A stretch of 6,032 nucleotides of DNA, from assembly GCA_020852155.1 (NCBI GenBank), contig JADZBJ010000147.1, positions 1 through 6,032 on the forward strand. Reading direction: 5' to 3'. How positions within the stretch are numbered: position 1 is the first letter of the stretch; each line of letters starts with the position of its first letter. The DNA is from Saprospiraceae bacterium. GTDB taxonomy: Bacteria > Bacteroidota > Bacteroidia > Chitinophagales > Saprospiraceae. A program made the position numbers and the translations under genes. Of the stretch, positions 4,184 to 6,032 are shown one piece after another. The notes beneath the pieces were generated by a model. The model saw nothing but the letters and a program-made list of their open reading frames with translations. It made no database searches and was not told the DNA's origin.

Positions 4184-6032
4184 TTATTTAGCCAACAACA
4201 ACTTGCTCGCCAGTTTGCGCGCCTCCTGTTTGGGGCCGCGCCACCAGTCGGCAGCATATACCGGCACGTAAGCAATGCCTTGTTTGCGGAAGTAATTACC
4301 CAGTTTTTCCTCCCATTCGTAACTCGGCAAATCAGAACTGGCCAAAACACCGTCGAAGGCCAGCACGCAACTGTTCTCGTCGGGCGTTTTGCCTTCAATG
4401 AACAAGGGTACGCGCATACCCGCCGCCGCAGCGGAATGCTTCATCTGGCTGGGCTCGAAATAAGGCTTCAGCGCGGCTTCAACTTCTTCACTAAAGGCCG
4501 TCGGCTCAAACCAGGTTTCCTGATAGTCGAGCAACGTTTTCATCTTGTTGAGTTGCTCCTCGGCGGCTTCGCGTTCGCCGCGTTGCAGGTAATCAGCGAA
4601 TGTCACGAGGTGCGACAAGACGCAGGTGCCGATGAAATTTTTGTCGGCGGCCAACACCGAGTGTAAGCCCTCAGGAATGCTGTGCGCGATGTAGAATTTT
4701 TGCGTAGCGCGCGTAAGCACCACGTGCAACTGATTGAATCCCAGTTGATTATTCCAGAAATGTAAATGCTTGGTCAGCGATCCCTGGGCGTCGGTCATGC
4801 CGTGTGTCAGGGAAAGCAGCATCACATCCACGTGTTGGCCCTGAAGTTCGGCGAACTGATACACGCCAAGCCCGTTGAGGTACAGTTGCTGAATTTTTTC
4901 CCAGCCAGCCATTTTACGCTGGCGAATACGCAACAACTGCGACGCAATCAAATCGCGTTGCTGAACGGTCGCGCAGGCGATGCCCACCACCGGATACGTG
5001 TGGGATGGCGTTGGTTCGATCAGATTGAGCCAGTCAATGATCTGGCGCGCTTCGGCTTCATTCACGCCGGTCGCTTCATCATAACGACCGCCGACATTGG
5101 CCACCACCGTCGAATCGAGGGCCGAACGACCGGAAGGAATGCGTTTGAACGGCGTGCCGAAAGCAATTTTATTAAAACGCACCCAACCTTCGGGCGTGTC
5201 CTGGTGCTGATAGTCGAGGTGCAGCGTTTTTGCGCCGATGCCCTTGCAAAATTCCAGAATATCGTCTTCAGCAAACGGCGTCATGTCCTGTTTTTCGTCG
5301 CCGAAAACGACGATATGGCGCGCCATATTGAACAAGTGATAACACTCCTGTTTTGGAATGTTGTGGCCTTCATCCACCAGCACGACATCAAAAACCATAT
5401 TCGACAATTGCACGACGTCAAGCGCTACCTGAGGCGTCGTGAGCAGCACGGGCAGCGTTTCGGTCAGCGGATTGATATGATGCTGGAAAAGGTCTTCGGC
5501 TTTCAGGTTGGCCGACAAATTGCGATTGTCCTTGCCAAACCAGTTTTTATAATCTTTGGCAAAACTTGATTTCAAGCCTTTCAGGGCCTTGGCTTTGCGT
5601 TCCTGCCAATAACTGCTGATTTGAGCAGGCAAAACCTGACGCAGTTCGCGGCCGTAATTGCTGAGGTTTTCAAGCGTCACCTCATCCCACAACATGGACG
5701 GATTAAATTCATGCTGTAGAAAATGGTGCAAATACCAACTTTCAAAAGCCGCCTGCCAGTTTTGAGGCTTGATTTTGCAAAGGGCGCGAACCACTTTTTG
5801 AGCCATGGGCGGCAGCGACAACCAGTGTTTTTGCCAAACATAAAAATCATCGAAATCGCGCAGGTAAAACTGCGTGTCTTCCAGTCGCGCAATTTGCTCT
5901 TCCAGAAATTCCTGACGCTTGGGAATGGTCAGCATTTCATGGCGAACTGTTTCCTGGTACAGACCAGCGCCGTTAAATTCTTCCAGAAAAGCGTCCAGCG
6001 AATCTTCCAGTTCACGGATTTGCTCTTTGAAA
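4184..6032 (-). CDS. Large superfamily 1 helicase-like protein, C-terminal 615 residues (5' end outside window)
   Basis: The frame is open from the stop at 4184-4186 to the right edge; the ATG at 5933-5935 is internal, since 32 more in-frame helical codons precede it. Numbering visible residues from the edge: about 1-190 is helical linker; VFDVVLVDEGHN (213-224) is motif II with D220-E221; VVFGDEKQD (241-249) is motif III; VVGIACATVQQRDLI (348-362) fits the AAA_12 region; ELQGQHVDV (395-403) is motif V; QLHVVLTRA (434-442) is motif VI. This order matches COG1112/UPF1-like SF1 helicases. Walker A would lie outside the window. Residues about 515-615, with MRVPLF, VLAFDG and 'YVPVYAADWWRGPKQEARKL', resemble the C-terminal Vsr/MTES_1575-like nuclease domain often fused to these helicases. 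Several usual residues are changed: YRS-type Arg to Gln (275), QGxE Glu to His (400), first motif VI Arg to Gln (434). A nucleic-acid remodelling or defence role is inferred; activity is uncertain. Confidence 0.82.
   Translation of the reverse strand, partial: FKEQIRELEDSLDAFLEEFNGAGLYQETVRHEMLTIPKRQEFLEEQIARLEDTQFYLRDFDDFYVWQKHWLSLPPMAQKVVRALCKIKPQNWQAAFESWYLHHFLQHEFNPSMLWDEVTLENLSNYGRELRQVLPAQISSYWQERKAKALKGLKSSFAKDYKNWFGKDNRNLSANLKAEDLFQHHINPLTETLPVLLTTPQVALDVVQLSNMVFDVVLVDEGHNIPKQECYHLFNMARHIVVFGDEKQDMTPFAEDDILEFCKGIGAKTLHLDYQHQDTPEGWVRFNKIAFGTPFKRIPSGRSALDSTVVANVGGRYDEATGVNEAEARQIIDWLNLIEPTPSHTYPVVGIACATVQQRDLIASQLLRIRQRKMAGWEKIQQLYLNGLGVYQFAELQGQHVDVMLLSLTHGMTDAQGSLTKHLHFWNNQLGFNQLHVVLTRATQKFYIAHSIPEGLHSVLAADKNFIGTCVLSHLVTFADYLQRGEREAAEEQLNKMKTLLDYQETWFEPTAFSEEVEAALKPYFEPSQMKHSAAAAGMRVPLFIEGKTPDENSCVLAFDGVLASSDLPSYEWEEKLGNYFRKQGIAYVPVYAADWWRGPKQEARKLASKLLLAK

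Noticed and set aside
4766..5569. Plus-strand open frame of 267 codons
   Set aside because: It is antisense to the helicase-like gene, whose motifs II, III, V and VI lie on the minus strand; the plus product is low-information and rich in His, Arg and Phe.
5933..5935. ATG as the true start of the helicase-like gene
   Set aside because: The frame stays open with helix-like coding sequence to the window edge, and an SF1 protein must have a Walker A region upstream of motif II, which is absent from the visible part.
3343..6032. Restriction-modification or defence operon made of the methyltransferase and helicase-like genes
   Set aside because: The methyltransferase lacks the DNA-methylase motif IV (NPPY-type) and resembles small-molecule enzymes; a 106-bp repeat-filled gap separates the genes, so adjacency alone is not evidence of a system.

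Overview
The window looks like chromosomal DNA of a Bacteroidota bacterium, most likely Saprospiria- or Chitinophagia-like. The evidence is a secreted protein of DUF11-like beta-sandwich style, a periplasmic M28 peptidase with a C-terminal PDZ domain, a bacilliredoxin, AT-rich leaders without Shine-Dalgarno sites, and intergenic DNA full of short repeats. No rRNA, tRNA, CRISPR array or intact insertion sequence was seen.

Layout. (1) Positions 1-1045, minus strand: N-terminal 348 residues of a secreted, repeat-type protein that runs off the left edge. (2) A 191-bp divergent intergenic region. (3) Positions 1237-2469, plus strand: exported M28 zinc peptidase with a PDZ domain. (4) A 259-bp spacer holding three small hairpins whose stems vary in a compensated way, plus nine exact copies of a 10-bp unit. 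(5) Positions 2729-3142, plus strand: bacilliredoxin (BrxA/BrxB family). (6) A 156-bp nested inverted repeat, MITE-like, starting in the last two bases of the bacilliredoxin stop codon and lying between two convergent genes. (7) Positions 3343-4077, minus strand: class I SAM-dependent methyltransferase. (8) A 106-bp spacer with a phased AAATC repeat and a small hairpin. (9) Position 4184 to the right edge, minus strand: C-terminal 615 residues of a large superfamily 1 helicase-like protein. It ends in a domain resembling Vsr/MTES_1575-type nucleases but seems to lack their acidic residues.

The genes do not form one obvious pathway. The secreted protein and peptidase are divergent cell-envelope genes. 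The bacilliredoxin is a cytoplasmic thiol-redox protein. The methyltransferase and helicase-like gene share a strand and could be co-transcribed, but nothing links their functions. The main points of interest are the three structurally distinct intergenic repeat families and the divergent helicase-like protein. I found no convincing complete new multi-gene system; the helicase-like gene is the only candidate for a defence role, and its ATPase N-terminal half lies outside the window.
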